Part shown: positions 7,291 to 15,153 of the stretch, one piece after another
How the letters are laid out: each line of letters begins with the position of its first letter
Numbering within the stretch: the first letter of the stretch is position 1
Assembly (NCBI RefSeq): GCF_003331055.1
Contig: NZ_PUQD01000047.1
Location: 1 to 44,541 of the forward strand
From: Pseudomonas sp. AFG_SD02_1510_Pfu_092
GTDB taxonomy: Bacteria > Pseudomonadota > Gammaproteobacteria > Pseudomonadales > Pseudomonadaceae
Direction of reading: 5' to 3'
DNA length: 44,541 bases
Program-made: the position numbers and the translations under genes
Notes under the pieces: generated by a model
What the model was told of the DNA's origin: nothing
Databases searched by the model: none
What the model saw: only the letters and a program-made list of their open reading frames with translations

Positions 7291-7770
7291 CTAGCACTTT
7301 GCTGCAGGCAGGGATATCACCCGGCCCAAATACTCGGCTGGCGGTAGGCCCTGTTGTTCATCTACCAATCCCTGCAGCAACCCGACACTGCGCTCACCGA
7401 ACGGCGCTGATCTCGGCCCCGCCAGGTCCACATGCAGCAGCATCTGTTCGCTGACCGCCAATACCTCGTCGAACCCCGCCCGGTGCAAGCTGTGATACAC
7501 ATGCAGGCGCTTGCGATCGAAGCCGATGATCTGCGTCTGCACCCACACCTCGGTGCCCAGCTTCACTTCGTGCAGGTAGTTGATGTGCGCTTCCAGGGTG
7601 AACAGTGAATTACCGCTCTGGCCACGGCTGTCGGCGTCCAGGCCGATGCGCTCCATCAGCGCATCGGTGGCGTAGCTGAAAATCAACAGGTAGAAGGCAT
7701 CGCGCAGATGCCCGTTATAGTCGACCCAGTCCTCCTGGACCGGGGTGCGGTAGGTGATCAGTGCGGGCAT
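7291..7770 (-). CDS. cdhB: Betainyl-CoA thioesterase CdhB
   Basis: This hot-dog fold thioesterase (159 aa) hydrolyses betainyl-CoA to glycine betaine and CoA, the step that links carnitine breakdown to the betaine pathway. The 4HBT signature is visible near the N-terminus: DWVDYNGHLRDA, with Asp17 and the N-G-H segment (residues 19-21) in the catalytic loop, followed by the long central helix. It starts 10 bases after the cdhA stop codon, so both are on one transcript. The assignment to betainyl-CoA rests on the cdhA-cdhC neighbourhood; the sequence alone shows only an acyl-CoA thioesterase. Confidence 0.88.
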   Translation of the reverse strand: MPALITYRTPVQEDWVDYNGHLRDAFYLLIFSYATDALMERIGLDADSRGQSGNSLFTLEAHINYLHEVKLGTEVWVQTQIIGFDRKRLHVYHSLHRAGFDEVLAVSEQMLLHVDLAGPRSAPFGERSVGLLQGLVDEQQGLPPAEYLGRVISLPAAKC

Positions 7771-7780
7771 CGCGGTCTCC

Positions 7781-8746
7781 TCAGTCGGCGAAAGCCATAC
7801 CGTGTTTGGCCTTGCTGGTCTTCACCGCTTCCAGCACGGCCAGCAGGGTGTCATCACGATAGCGTTCCAGCGCGGCGATGCTGCGCTCGCCCAGTTGTTC
7901 CGAGGTGCCTTCGACCACATCGTCGATCAGCTGCTCGGTCAGTTCCGGCGCCGGCAGGTAGGTCCATGGCAGCTTCAGGGCCGGCCCGAACTGCGCCATG
8001 AAGTGGCGCATGCCGGCGTCGCCCCCGGCCAGGGTGTAGGTGAGGAAGGTGCCCATGAACGACCAGCGCAGGCCGGCGCCGAAACGGATCGCATCGTCGA
8101 TCTCGCCGGTGCTGGCGACGCCGTCGTTGACCAAGTGCAGGGCCTCGCGCCACAGCGCTTCGAGCAGGCGGTCGGCGATGAACCCGGGCACTTCCTTGCG
8201 CACGTGCAGCGGGCGCATGCCCAGGGCGGTATAGATGCTTCTGGCCGCTTCGATGGCCTCGGGCGCGGTGCGCTTGCCGCCGACGATTTCCACCAGCGGC
8301 AGCAGGTACACCGGGTTGAACGGGTGGCCGACCACGCAGCGCTCGGGGTGGGTGGCCGACTCATAGAACTCGCTGGGCAGCAGGCCTGAGGTGCTGGAGC
8401 CGATGATCGCGTCGGGTTTGGCCGCAGCGCTGATTTTCGCGTGCAGGTCGAGTTTCAGGTCGAGGCGTTCTGGCGCGCTTTCCTGGATGAAGTCCGCGTC
8501 GCGAACACATTCCTCGATGGTGGCGACGAACTTCAGCCGGTCTTGTGCTGCACCTGGGGCCAAACCTTGCTTTTCCAGTGCCGGCCAGGCGTTGGCGATG
8601 CGTTTGCGCAGGGCCTGCTCGGCACCTGGCGCCGGGTCCCAGGCGACCACGTCCAGGCCATGGGCCAGGGCGCGGGCGACCCAGCCGCTGCCGATCACGC
8701 CGCTACCCAGGGCGGCGAAGGTCTTGATTTCGGTGATGAAGGGCAT
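7781..8746 (-). CDS. cdhA: L-carnitine 3-dehydrogenase CdhA
   Basis: This NAD-dependent enzyme oxidises L-carnitine to 3-dehydrocarnitine in the cytoplasm. It is 321 aa and belongs to the 3-hydroxyacyl-CoA dehydrogenase fold. The Rossmann motif GSGVIGSG lies at residues 14-21, and the central catalytic region contains SSTSG and GHPFNPVYLLPLVE, supplying the His and Asn expected of the family. The C-terminal helical dimerisation domain is complete. It precedes cdhB by 10 bp and follows cdhC across a REP pair. The match to known Pseudomonas carnitine dehydrogenases is strong in size, motif and context. Confidence 0.94.
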   Translation of the reverse strand: MPFITEIKTFAALGSGVIGSGWVARALAHGLDVVAWDPAPGAEQALRKRIANAWPALEKQGLAPGAAQDRLKFVATIEECVRDADFIQESAPERLDLKLDLHAKISAAAKPDAIIGSSTSGLLPSEFYESATHPERCVVGHPFNPVYLLPLVEIVGGKRTAPEAIEAARSIYTALGMRPLHVRKEVPGFIADRLLEALWREALHLVNDGVASTGEIDDAIRFGAGLRWSFMGTFLTYTLAGGDAGMRHFMAQFGPALKLPWTYLPAPELTEQLIDDVVEGTSEQLGERSIAALERYRDDTLLAVLEAVKTSKAKHGMAFAD

Positions 8747-8790
8747 ATCGATTCCTCAGGCTAAATTGAAATCGTCGGATGAGGGCCAAT

Positions 8791-8881
8791 CCCTGTGGGA
8801 GCGGGCGAGCCCGCGAACACCGGCATAGCCGGTGCCATCCACCGTGTCGCTTGCTTCGCGGGCGCGCCCGCTCCCACAGGG
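8791..8881. repeat. REP pair between cdhC and cdhA
   Basis: Two facing REP copies (CCTGTGGGAGCGGGCG... and its complement) flank a small GCCGGTG-type hairpin. They lie inside the carnitine operon and may lower expression of cdhA/cdhB relative to cdhC or stabilise the cdhC message. Confidence 0.85.
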
Positions 8882-8912
8882 TTCACTGCGGCAATTGAGA
8901 TTGTTGAATGGC

Positions 8913-9797
8913 TCAGCGGCGCTTGAGGTTCATTTTTTCCCGGCCTTCTGCCGGGCTGAGCACGCGGCCACCCATGCGGGTGATGATTTCGGCGGCGCGT
9001 TCCACAAGTTGGCCGTTGCTGGCCAGCACGCCACGGTCCAGGTACAGGTTGTCTTCCAGGCCCACCCGCACGTTGCCGCCCAACAGCACCGCCTGCGCGG
9101 CCATCGGCATCTGCATGCGGCCGATACCAAAACCGGCCCAGGTGACGTCGGCCGGCAGGTTGTCGACCATCGCCTTCATGGTGGTGGTGTCGGCCGGCGC
9201 GCCCCACGGGATGCCCAGGCACAGCTGGAACAGCGGGTCGTGCAACAGGCCTTCCTTGATCATCTGCTTGGCGAACCACAGGTGGCCGGTGTCGAAGATT
9301 TCCAGTTCGGCCTTCACCCCCAGTTCGGTGATGCGCCTGGCACCGGCGCGCAGTTGCGCCGGGGTGGAAACGTAGATCGAATTGCCGTCGCCGAAGTTGA
9401 GGGTGCCGCAGTCGAGCGTGCAGATCTCCGGCAACAGCGCTTCGACATGCGCCAGGCGCTCCAGCGGGCCGATCAGGTCGGTGCCCGGGCCGAATTCCAG
9501 CGGGGTCTCGCCCGGGCCGATTTCCAGGTCGCCACCCATGCCGGCGGTGAGGTTTACGATGATGTCCACATCGGCTTCGCGGATGCGTTCCATGACTTCG
9601 CGGTACAGCGCCACATCGCGGCTGAAACGGCCGGTTTGCGGGTCGCGGACATGGCAATGGACCACGGTGGCGCCAGCTTTGGCGGCCTCTACGGCGGCCT
9701 CGGCGATCTGCTTGGGGGTGACGGGAACGAGGTGGCTTTTCGAGGCGGTGTCGCCGGCGCCGGTGAGGGCGCAGGTGATGATGACGTCGTGGTTCAT
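8913..9797 (-). CDS. cdhC: 3-dehydrocarnitine:acetyl-CoA trimethylamine transferase CdhC (BKACE)
   Basis: This beta-keto acid cleavage enzyme (BKACE, formerly DUF849) reacts 3-dehydrocarnitine with acetyl-CoA to give acetoacetate and betainyl-CoA. It is 294 aa, the family's usual length. The metal-binding HxH is His47-Cys-His49 within VVHCHVRDP, and the N-terminal ALTGAGDT loop is present. The start at 9797 is chosen because AAGGAA lies 9 bases before it and the product begins MNHDVIITCA, as in the family; longer upstream frames run into a REP element. It lies between caiX and cdhA in the carnitine operon. Confidence 0.94.
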   Translation of the reverse strand: MNHDVIITCALTGAGDTASKSHLVPVTPKQIAEAAVEAAKAGATVVHCHVRDPQTGRFSRDVALYREVMERIREADVDIIVNLTAGMGGDLEIGPGETPLEFGPGTDLIGPLERLAHVEALLPEICTLDCGTLNFGDGNSIYVSTPAQLRAGARRITELGVKAELEIFDTGHLWFAKQMIKEGLLHDPLFQLCLGIPWGAPADTTTMKAMVDNLPADVTWAGFGIGRMQMPMAAQAVLLGGNVRVGLEDNLYLDRGVLASNGQLVERAAEIITRMGGRVLSPAEGREKMNLKRR

Positions 9798-9828
9798 GGC
9801 GGGTTCCTTGTTATAGCTGTGTTGGTTT

Positions 9829-9915
9829 TTCGCGGGCACGCCCGCTCCCACAGGATCTATGTGACCCTGAGTGTGTCGCTGTACCTGTGGGCGCGGGCAA
9901 GCCCGCGAAGGGGCC
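9829..9915. repeat. REP pair between caiX and cdhC
   Basis: Two inverted REP copies separated by about 35 bases fill most of the gap between caiX and cdhC. The right copy ends only 4 bases from the caiX stop codon. Confidence 0.85.
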
Positions 9916-9918
9916 TTG

Positions 9919-10863
9919 TCAGTTGGCGCTGAGCTTGAGGTTGTCCGCCGCCGGCTTGCCATCGAAGGTGGTCACACCTTGCAGCCAGCGGGCCTTGTCC
10001 TCGGGGTGGTCGTTGAGCCACTGGCGGGCCGACTCCAGCGGGTCCTTGTGGTCGAGCAGCGGCTGCATCATGCGGCTCTCGTCCTCGGCGCTGAAGTTCA
10101 GGTTGGCCAGCAGGCGGTGGGCGTTGGGGCAGCGTTCGGCATAGTCCGGTGCGGTCACCGTCCACACCGTCGCGCGGCCTTCGTCAGGGCCCAACGCGTC
10201 CTGGCTGTCGCCCAGGTAGACCATGTCGATGTTCACGTTCATCGGGTGCGGCGCCCAGCCGAAGAACACCACGGCCTCGTTACGCCGCACCGCGCGGTCG
10301 ACGGCGGCGAGCATGCCGGCCTCGCTGGACTCGACCAGCTGGAACTTGCCCAGGCCGAACTGGTTCTTGGCGATCATCGCCTTGATCTGGGTGTTGGCGC
10401 CGGAGCCTGGTTCGATGCCGTAGATTTTGCCGCCCAGCTCCTTCTCGAACTTGTGGATATCGGCGAACGTCTTCAAGCCCTTGTCGGCCAGGTATTTCGG
10501 CACTGCCAGGGTGGCGCGGGGGTCTTCCAGGCTGGGCTTGTCGAGCACCTTGACCTGTTTGGCGTCGACGAACGGGGTGATGGTCTGGGTCATGATCGGG
10601 TTCCAGTAACCGAGGAACATGTCCAGGCGTTTGTCGCGAATACCGGCGAAGATGATTTGCTGCGAAGCGCTGGTCTGCTTGGTCTGGTAGCCCAGCCCGT
10701 CGAGCAGGACCTGGGCCATGGCGCTGGTGGCGATGACGTCGGTCCAGTTGACCACGCCCAGACGGACGTTCTTGCAGGCCGCGGGCTCGGCGGCGAATAG
10801 CGGGGATGTGGCGATGCTGCTCAGGGCAAGGGTCAACAAGCTGCGGCGGATCAAGCTGTGCAT
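9919..10863 (-). CDS. caiX: Carnitine-binding periplasmic protein CaiX
   Basis: This OpuAC-type periplasmic binding protein (314 aa) is expected to bind carnitine for uptake. A signal peptide is present (MHSLIRRSL, hydrophobic core, cleavage near FAA at residue 25). Trp40 (VNWTD) and Trp87 (GYWNP) correspond in position to the aromatic residues seen in CbcX. No permease or ATPase is encoded beside it; in Pseudomonas such orphan binding proteins share the CbcWV core. The start at 10863 follows GGAGAG. It is the first gene of the carnitine operon, divergent from cdhR. Confidence 0.9.
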   Translation of the reverse strand: MHSLIRRSLLTLALSSIATSPLFAAEPAACKNVRLGVVNWTDVIATSAMAQVLLDGLGYQTKQTSASQQIIFAGIRDKRLDMFLGYWNPIMTQTITPFVDAKQVKVLDKPSLEDPRATLAVPKYLADKGLKTFADIHKFEKELGGKIYGIEPGSGANTQIKAMIAKNQFGLGKFQLVESSEAGMLAAVDRAVRRNEAVVFFGWAPHPMNVNIDMVYLGDSQDALGPDEGRATVWTVTAPDYAERCPNAHRLLANLNFSAEDESRMMQPLLDHKDPLESARQWLNDHPEDKARWLQGVTTFDGKPAADNLKLSAN

Positions 10864-10940
10864 GGTGGCTCTCCATCGGCAGTGCATATTGTTATGGGGT
10901 TTCGACCTCTCTGGGCCGTATGAAGAAGCTACGCTGCTGT

Positions 10941-10962
10941 CAGGGTGGAAAATCGCACCCTG
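10941..10962. promoter_or_regulatory. Candidate CdhR operator (inverted repeat)
   Basis: CAGGGTG (10941-10947) and CACCCTG (10956-10962) form a 7-bp dyad with an 8-base spacer in the gap between divergent caiX and cdhR. It sits about 80 bp before caiX and 50 bp before cdhR, suitable for control of both. CdhR as its ligand is inferred. Confidence 0.45.
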
Positions 10963-11010
10963 GCGACTAACAATTGCACGGAGGCGACCACCTGTGCCGT
11001 GGAGCATGCA

Positions 11011-11973
11011 ATGCCGCAAATCATTCATTTCCTGTTGTTGCCCGGCTTCTCGGCCATGGGCTTCATCAGTGCCCTGGAGCCACTGCGGGTGGCCAACCGC
11101 TTCAAAGGCCCGTCGTATCGCTGGCAGGTACTGAGCCTGGACGGTGGCGCGGTGCAGGCCAGCAACGGCATGTCGGTGAACGCCGATGCGGCGTTGGGCG
11201 CTGGCGAGCCCGCCGGCATCCTGCTGATCGTGGCCGGGTTCGACCCTCTGGCCTGTTATGGGCCGGCCTTGCAGCAGGCGCTACGCCGCCTGGACCATGA
11301 ACGGGTGATACTGGGTGGGATCGACACCGGCGCGATGGTGCTGGCCGAGGCTGGCCTGCTCGACGGCCACCGCGCCACCGTGCATTGGGAGGCGCTGGAG
11401 GCATTCAAGGAGAACTACCCGAACCTGCAGGCGACCCAGGAGCTGTTCGAGATCGACCGGCGACGTATTACCTGTGCTGGCGGCACCGCGTCGATCGACC
11501 TGATGCTCGACCTGATTGCGCAATCACATGGCAGCGAGCTGGCGGTGCAGGTGTCGGAACAGTTCGTGCTCGGGCGCATCCGGCCACGCCAGGATCACCA
11601 GCGCATGCAGATTGCCGCGCGCTATGGCATCAGCAACCGCAAGCTGGTGCAGGTGATCGGCGAAATGGAAAAGCATACCGAGCCTCCGCTGAGTACATTG
11701 GAGCTGGCAGCCAGAGCCATGATCACCAGGCGTCAACTGGAGCGTCTGTTTCGTTTATACCTGAGTGACACGCCAAGTGGCTTTTATCTCGCCCTACGCC
11801 TGGACAAGGCACGTCAGTTGCTGTGCCAGACCCAGATGAGCATCACGCAGGTCAGTGTGGCGTGCGGTTTCGAGCTGCCGTCGTACTTCACCCGCCGTTA
11901 CAAGCGACGTTTTGGCCGCTGTCCGCGCGAAGAACGTCAGGCACTCAAGCCACAGGCGCCAGATCAGAACTGA
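11011..11973 (+). CDS. cdhR: CdhR, AraC-family activator of carnitine catabolism
   Basis: This carnitine-responsive activator (320 aa) has the same architecture as GbdR: an N-terminal DJ-1/PfpI-like ligand domain (about residues 1-180) and a C-terminal AraC DNA-binding domain (about 215-310; MITRRQLERLFRLYL and the second helix-turn-helix around VACGFELPSYFTRRYKRRFG). The ATG at 11011 is chosen since GGAGC precedes it and the product starts at the family's usual MPQIIHFLLLPGF. It is divergent from caiX. Its last 10 bases overlap the end of the convergent unknown gene at 11964. Confidence 0.92.
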   Translation: MPQIIHFLLLPGFSAMGFISALEPLRVANRFKGPSYRWQVLSLDGGAVQASNGMSVNADAALGAGEPAGILLIVAGFDPLACYGPALQQALRRLDHERVILGGIDTGAMVLAEAGLLDGHRATVHWEALEAFKENYPNLQATQELFEIDRRRITCAGGTASIDLMLDLIAQSHGSELAVQVSEQFVLGRIRPRQDHQRMQIAARYGISNRKLVQVIGEMEKHTEPPLSTLELAARAMITRRQLERLFRLYLSDTPSGFYLALRLDKARQLLCQTQMSITQVSVACGFELPSYFTRRYKRRFGRCPREERQALKPQAPDQN

Positions 11974-12515
11974 TCAAGGTCGGAAAGCGCCTGTAGTCGG
12001 CTTTCGACCTCGGACCGCCGCGCCTCGAATGCCTGGGTGTCGAGTTTTACGCCCAGGTGATTCAGTTGCAGGACCAGGCGCGTGCGAGGGGCATCCGGAT
12101 CGGTCGCGCAGCACAGGTGAAACATGATCGCTGCGGGCCTTCCGTCATCATCCACATCGAAGGCGAGGCCCATGTGCGAGCTGGCCGAGGTGCTGCGTAG
12201 CAGCGCGAGGTCGGGTTGTTTCAAGCCTTGGAGTATGTCGTTGGCAACCCGTTTGAACCCGAGTTTTGGCTCCTGAGGTGACGGAATCCAGCCAGCGAAG
12301 ACGTCTTCGAACACGGTGTCCGTGGGTACGCAGGTTATGTTTTTCGTCGTCCGTTCAGCCAGTCTGGCCCCACAATCTTCCAAGGTCCGCAGAAAACGAC
12401 TGAACCAGCGCTGGCCGTCCTGTTGGCGATCGTGAACCTCGTTGGCCTCCAGTTGCGCCAGGCGCAGGCAGGCATGAAGGTCTTCCCAGTGTCGAGTGGC
12501 AGGTTTGGTGGGCAT
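11964..12515 (-). CDS. Unrecognised protein, 183 aa
   Basis: I do not recognise this protein. It is soluble (no signal peptide or membrane segment), with an N-terminal helical part rich in charged residues, a central segment (LGFKRVANDILQGL) and a possible beta-strand core (SSHMGLAFDVDDDGRPAAIMFHLCC, shortened). It ends at a heptad-like helix (FEARRSEVESRLQALSDL). Its 3' end overlaps cdhR by 10 bases, an unusual convergent overlap that suggests late insertion or end extension. The 12582-13298 gene lies upstream on the same strand, separated by 66 bp containing an 11-bp perfect hairpin. Local base composition looks slightly less GC-rich than the neighbours. Confidence 0.75.
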   Translation of the reverse strand: MPTKPATRHWEDLHACLRLAQLEANEVHDRQQDGQRWFSRFLRTLEDCGARLAERTTKNITCVPTDTVFEDVFAGWIPSPQEPKLGFKRVANDILQGLKQPDLALLRSTSASSHMGLAFDVDDDGRPAAIMFHLCCATDPDAPRTRLVLQLNHLGVKLDTQAFEARRSEVESRLQALSDLDQF

Positions 12516-12550
12516 GCTTCGGACCCTCGCTGGATACGTAGAAAGGGGAG

Positions 12551-12575
12551 CCTGGCGCCGCAGGGCGGCGCCAGG
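12551..12575 (-). terminator. Strong hairpin between two unknown genes
   Basis: A perfect 11-bp stem with a 3-base loop (CCTGGCGCCGC, AGG, GCGGCGCCAGG) begins 7 bases after the stop of the 238-aa gene. On the minus strand it is followed by CTCCCCTTTC, a weak pyrimidine tract. It may be a terminator or attenuator that reduces expression of the downstream 183-aa gene. Confidence 0.55.
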
Positions 12576-12581
12576 TCCATA

Positions 12582-13298
12582 TCAAATGTCCAGCCCCAGA
12601 ATGTCGAACGCCTGGCTGGCCAGCTTCAGCCTGACGGCTTCGCGCATGGCTTGGAAGTGGCGAACGCTGAACGAGCCTTGTTGCGAGGCCCGATAGACGC
12701 GCGTGTTCGACTTGTCGATGATGCGGCCGGCGGAACCTGCCGCCTTCTCGGCTTTGTCATAGCTCAGCTGAACGCTGGTCATGTGCATGATCGGCAGCCC
12801 TTGCGGCGACATCTCACAGGCGGAGATCTGGACAGTGCTGGATTTACCCGAAACGCTCACGCTGCTTTCTTCGAGCAGTTGCTGCGCCTTTGGCGTTTTC
12901 ACGATCACTTCGAAAGAGCGTTTCACGCAGCGGCTCAGCCGATGGCTTTGGCCGATCTGGACGGTGACAATCTCTGGCGCCAGGGTTGCCAGGGTGTGGG
13001 TGTCCTTGTCGAGGGCTTCCTCTACGTGGGCGGCGCCGGTCAGCGTCCAGCCGAACTTGCCCAGGCCGTCGTTGTAGTAGTTGTACCACTCGCGCTGCTG
13101 GGTTTCCTTGTCGAACTTCTTGTTCGCCGACAGGTTCATCAGACGCATGCCATCCAGTACGTCTTCCGCAACGCTGGCGGGCACATCCGGGGCAAAGATG
13201 CAGACGGTATTGGCGACCATGACGGCGCGCTCTTCGCCTTCTTTCTTGAGGGCAGCGATGGCGCTGTCCATGTCGGTTTTGCTGATGTTGGAGGTCAT
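12582..13298 (-). CDS. Unrecognised protein, 238 aa
   Basis: No family was recognised. The protein starts MTSNISKTDM, has no signal peptide, and contains an aromatic-rich segment (REWYNYYNDGLGKFGW, about residues 69-84). Beyond it lie alternating hydrophobic/polar stretches that look like beta-strands (EIVTVQIGQS, SFEVIVKT, SSTVQISACEMS) and a helical C-terminus. The overall look is of a soluble beta-rich protein that could be secreted without a classical signal or act inside the cell; no function is claimed. It is followed by the 183-aa gene, with which it probably forms a two-gene unit. A hairpin (13324-13348) lies in the 115-bp gap before it. Confidence 0.8.
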   Translation of the reverse strand: MTSNISKTDMDSAIAALKKEGEERAVMVANTVCIFAPDVPASVAEDVLDGMRLMNLSANKKFDKETQQREWYNYYNDGLGKFGWTLTGAAHVEEALDKDTHTLATLAPEIVTVQIGQSHRLSRCVKRSFEVIVKTPKAQQLLEESSVSVSGKSSTVQISACEMSPQGLPIMHMTSVQLSYDKAEKAAGSAGRIIDKSNTRVYRASQQGSFSVRHFQAMREAVRLKLASQAFDILGLDI

Positions 13299-13323
13299 GT
13301 CTTGGATTCCGATCTAGTACATT

Positions 13324-13348
13324 CCAGCGCCTCGGGTGAGGCGCCTGG
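13324..13348. terminator. GC hairpin between lprI-like gene and 238-aa gene
   Basis: GCGCCTC-4-GAGGCGC with flanking CCA/TGG pairs forms a stem in the gap downstream of the LprI-like gene. There is no U-run on the minus strand, so its terminator function is uncertain. Confidence 0.4.
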
Positions 13349-13413
13349 GATGCACTTTGGTCCGGATCGCCCAGGTAGATAAGCTGAAAGCTCTTCCTGC
13401 TCAGCGAGTATTT

Positions 13414-13815
13414 CTACTGCTGGCCAATGGACTGCAGATACTCCGAACGGTCATCACTGCGCTGCGCCACGCAGGTCTCCCAGGCCGCCTGGAACGCCTT
13501 GCTGCCGGGCTTCTCGGCATAGGTCTCGACCTTGCAGTCGGCATCGCGCAGTTGCGTCCACAGCTTCTCGGCCGCCTCCATGCGCCCGACCAGGGCGCTG
13601 GCCTGGTCGGTTTCGTCGGCATACTCGTCGCGAATGCGCTGAATCAGGTCGTCATACGCCGCTTTCAGCTCGCGTTCGGCCGTCTGCTTGTTGAACGCCG
13701 CGCAGGCGTAGGTCTGCTGGTCGCTCTCGACGTTGTCGCACGGGGTGCTTTCTTCCTCGCCGGCCTGGGCGCCCGATACGACAGCCAGCAGAACCAGCCA
13801 TGCCATTGATTTCAT
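13414..13815 (-). CDS. Periplasmic LprI-like (DUF1311) protein
   Basis: This small exported protein (133 aa) resembles the lysozyme-inhibitor LprI / DUF1311 family. It has a signal peptide (MKSMAWLVLLAVVSGAQA), followed by a mature part with paired cysteines (PCDNVESDQQTYAC; later DADCKV and ETCVAQR), an AAYDDLIQRI helix and a W-T-Q-L-R-D-A-D-C motif, typical of that family. The start at 13815 is chosen because GAGGAG lies 7 bases before it; an upstream in-frame ATG at 13830 overlaps the ribosome site. It is divergent from the dipeptidase-dgc operon. The specific lysozyme-inhibitor role is only family-level. Confidence 0.82.
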   Translation of the reverse strand: MKSMAWLVLLAVVSGAQAGEEESTPCDNVESDQQTYACAAFNKQTAERELKAAYDDLIQRIRDEYADETDQASALVGRMEAAEKLWTQLRDADCKVETYAEKPGSKAFQAAWETCVAQRSDDRSEYLQSIGQQ

Positions 13816-13965
13816 CCGTTTTCTCCTCAACAGGCTGACGAATCGCAGGATTCTCGCTCAGACGAAGGCGCGGCGGTAGCTACCTGAGCAAATGTTCATA
13901 AAGCCGCCAGAAACGTCGTTATCGAGACTGGCTCTCATCGCCACAGGCCGCGCCGGAAGGCCTGT

Positions 13966-14002
13966 TGTCGCGCATTGACGCTTTCGGCAAACCCCCTGTC
14001 GT
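13966..14002 (+). promoter_or_regulatory. Candidate GbdR site upstream of the dgc operon
   Basis: TGTCGC (13966-13971), TGACGC (13976-13981) and TGTCGT (13997-14002) lie upstream of the dipeptidase start. The latter two are 21 bp apart. A possible -10 (CATATGCT around 14031-14038) follows about 30 bp later. The same element type occurs before cbcX, gbcB and fdhA. Confidence 0.45.
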
Positions 14003-14098
14003 TTTTGCATCGGGGCGCCTTTGGGCACAGGCATATGCTGGCCCCAAAGCGCAGACACAAGGTTTGGCGCACACCATTCAATAAAAGGGGACAGCCTG

Positions 14099-15076
14099 AT
14101 GAGCCCAGCCGAACTTCACGCCGACAGCATCGTCATCGACGGCCTGATCATTGCCAAATGGAACCGCGAGCTGTTCGAGGACATGCGCAAAGGCGGGTTG
14201 ACTGCGGCCAACTGCACGGTATCGGTCTGGGAAGGCTTCAAGGCAACCGTCGACAATATCGCCGCCAGCCAGAAGCTGATTCGCGACAACGGCGACCTGG
14301 TGATGCCGGTGCGCACCACCGCTGACATCCGCAAGGCCAAGGAACTGGGCAAGACCGGCATCCTCTTCGGCTTCCAGAACGCCCACGCCTTTGAAGACCA
14401 GATCGCCTACGTCGACGTGTTCAAGCAGCTGGGCGTGGGCATCGTGCAGATGTGCTACAACACCCAGAACCTGGTCGGTACCGGCTGCTACGAGCGTGAT
14501 GGCGGGCTGTCGGGCTTCGGTCGCGAGATCGTCGCCGAAATGAACCGCGTCGGCATCATGTGCGACCTGTCGCACGTCGGCTCCAAGACTTCCGAAGAAG
14601 TCATCCTCGAGTCGAAGAAGCCGGTCTGCTACTCGCACTGCCTGCCGTCGGGCCTCAAGGAGCACCCGCGCAACAAGTCGGACGAAGAGCTGAAGTTCAT
14701 CGCCGACCACGGCGGCTTCGTCGGCGTGACCATGTTCGCGCCGTTCCTGGCCAAGGGCATCGACTCGACCATCGACGACTACGCTGAAGCCATCGAGTAC
14801 ACCATGAACATCGTCGGTGAAGACGCCATCGGTATCGGTACCGACTTCACCCAGGGCCACGGCCAGGACTTCTTCGAGTACCTGACCCATGACAAGGGTT
14901 ACGCCCGTCGCCTGACCAATTTCGGCAAGATCATCAACCCGCTGGGCATCCGCACCGTGGGCGAATTCCCCAACCTCACCGAAACCTTGCTCAAGCGCGG
15001 CCACTCCGAGCGCGTGGTGCGCAAGATCATGGGCGAGAACTGGGTCAACGTCCTCAAGGACGTGTGGGGCGAGTAA
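14099..15076 (+). CDS. Dipeptidase-family (M19) protein with altered metal site
   Basis: First gene of the dimethylglycine operon, 325 aa, membrane-dipeptidase (peptidase M19) fold. In renal dipeptidase the zinc ligands are an N-terminal HxD, a Glu and two His. Here the HxD position reads IDGLII (Leu16, Ile18) and the Glu position reads GFQN (Gln93), while His159 (DLSHVG), His180 (YSHC) and Asp249 (GTDF) remain with the family's 21- and 69-residue spacing. Three of five ligands are therefore missing. It may be inactive as a peptidase or act on another substrate linked to betaine breakdown. The start at 14099 follows AAGGGGAC. The family is certain, the function unknown. Confidence 0.88.
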   Translation: MSPAELHADSIVIDGLIIAKWNRELFEDMRKGGLTAANCTVSVWEGFKATVDNIAASQKLIRDNGDLVMPVRTTADIRKAKELGKTGILFGFQNAHAFEDQIAYVDVFKQLGVGIVQMCYNTQNLVGTGCYERDGGLSGFGREIVAEMNRVGIMCDLSHVGSKTSEEVILESKKPVCYSHCLPSGLKEHPRNKSDEELKFIADHGGFVGVTMFAPFLAKGIDSTIDDYAEAIEYTMNIVGEDAIGIGTDFTQGHGQDFFEYLTHDKGYARRLTNFGKIINPLGIRTVGEFPNLTETLLKRGHSERVVRKIMGENWVNVLKDVWGE

Positions 15077-15153
15077 GCCGCTCTCCAAGCCTGAAAGCCC
15101 CTGCCAGCAACGCCGGGGCATCCCAAACAAAAAATTTATGGAGTTGAGTTTCC

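Noticed and set aside
8765..8909. Imperfect direct repeat (ATTGAAATCGTCGGAT / ATTGAGATTGTTGAAT) around the cdhC-cdhA REP pair, as a possible target-site duplication
   Set aside because: Only 12 of 16 bases match, and target duplications of REP pairs are not typical at this length; likely chance.
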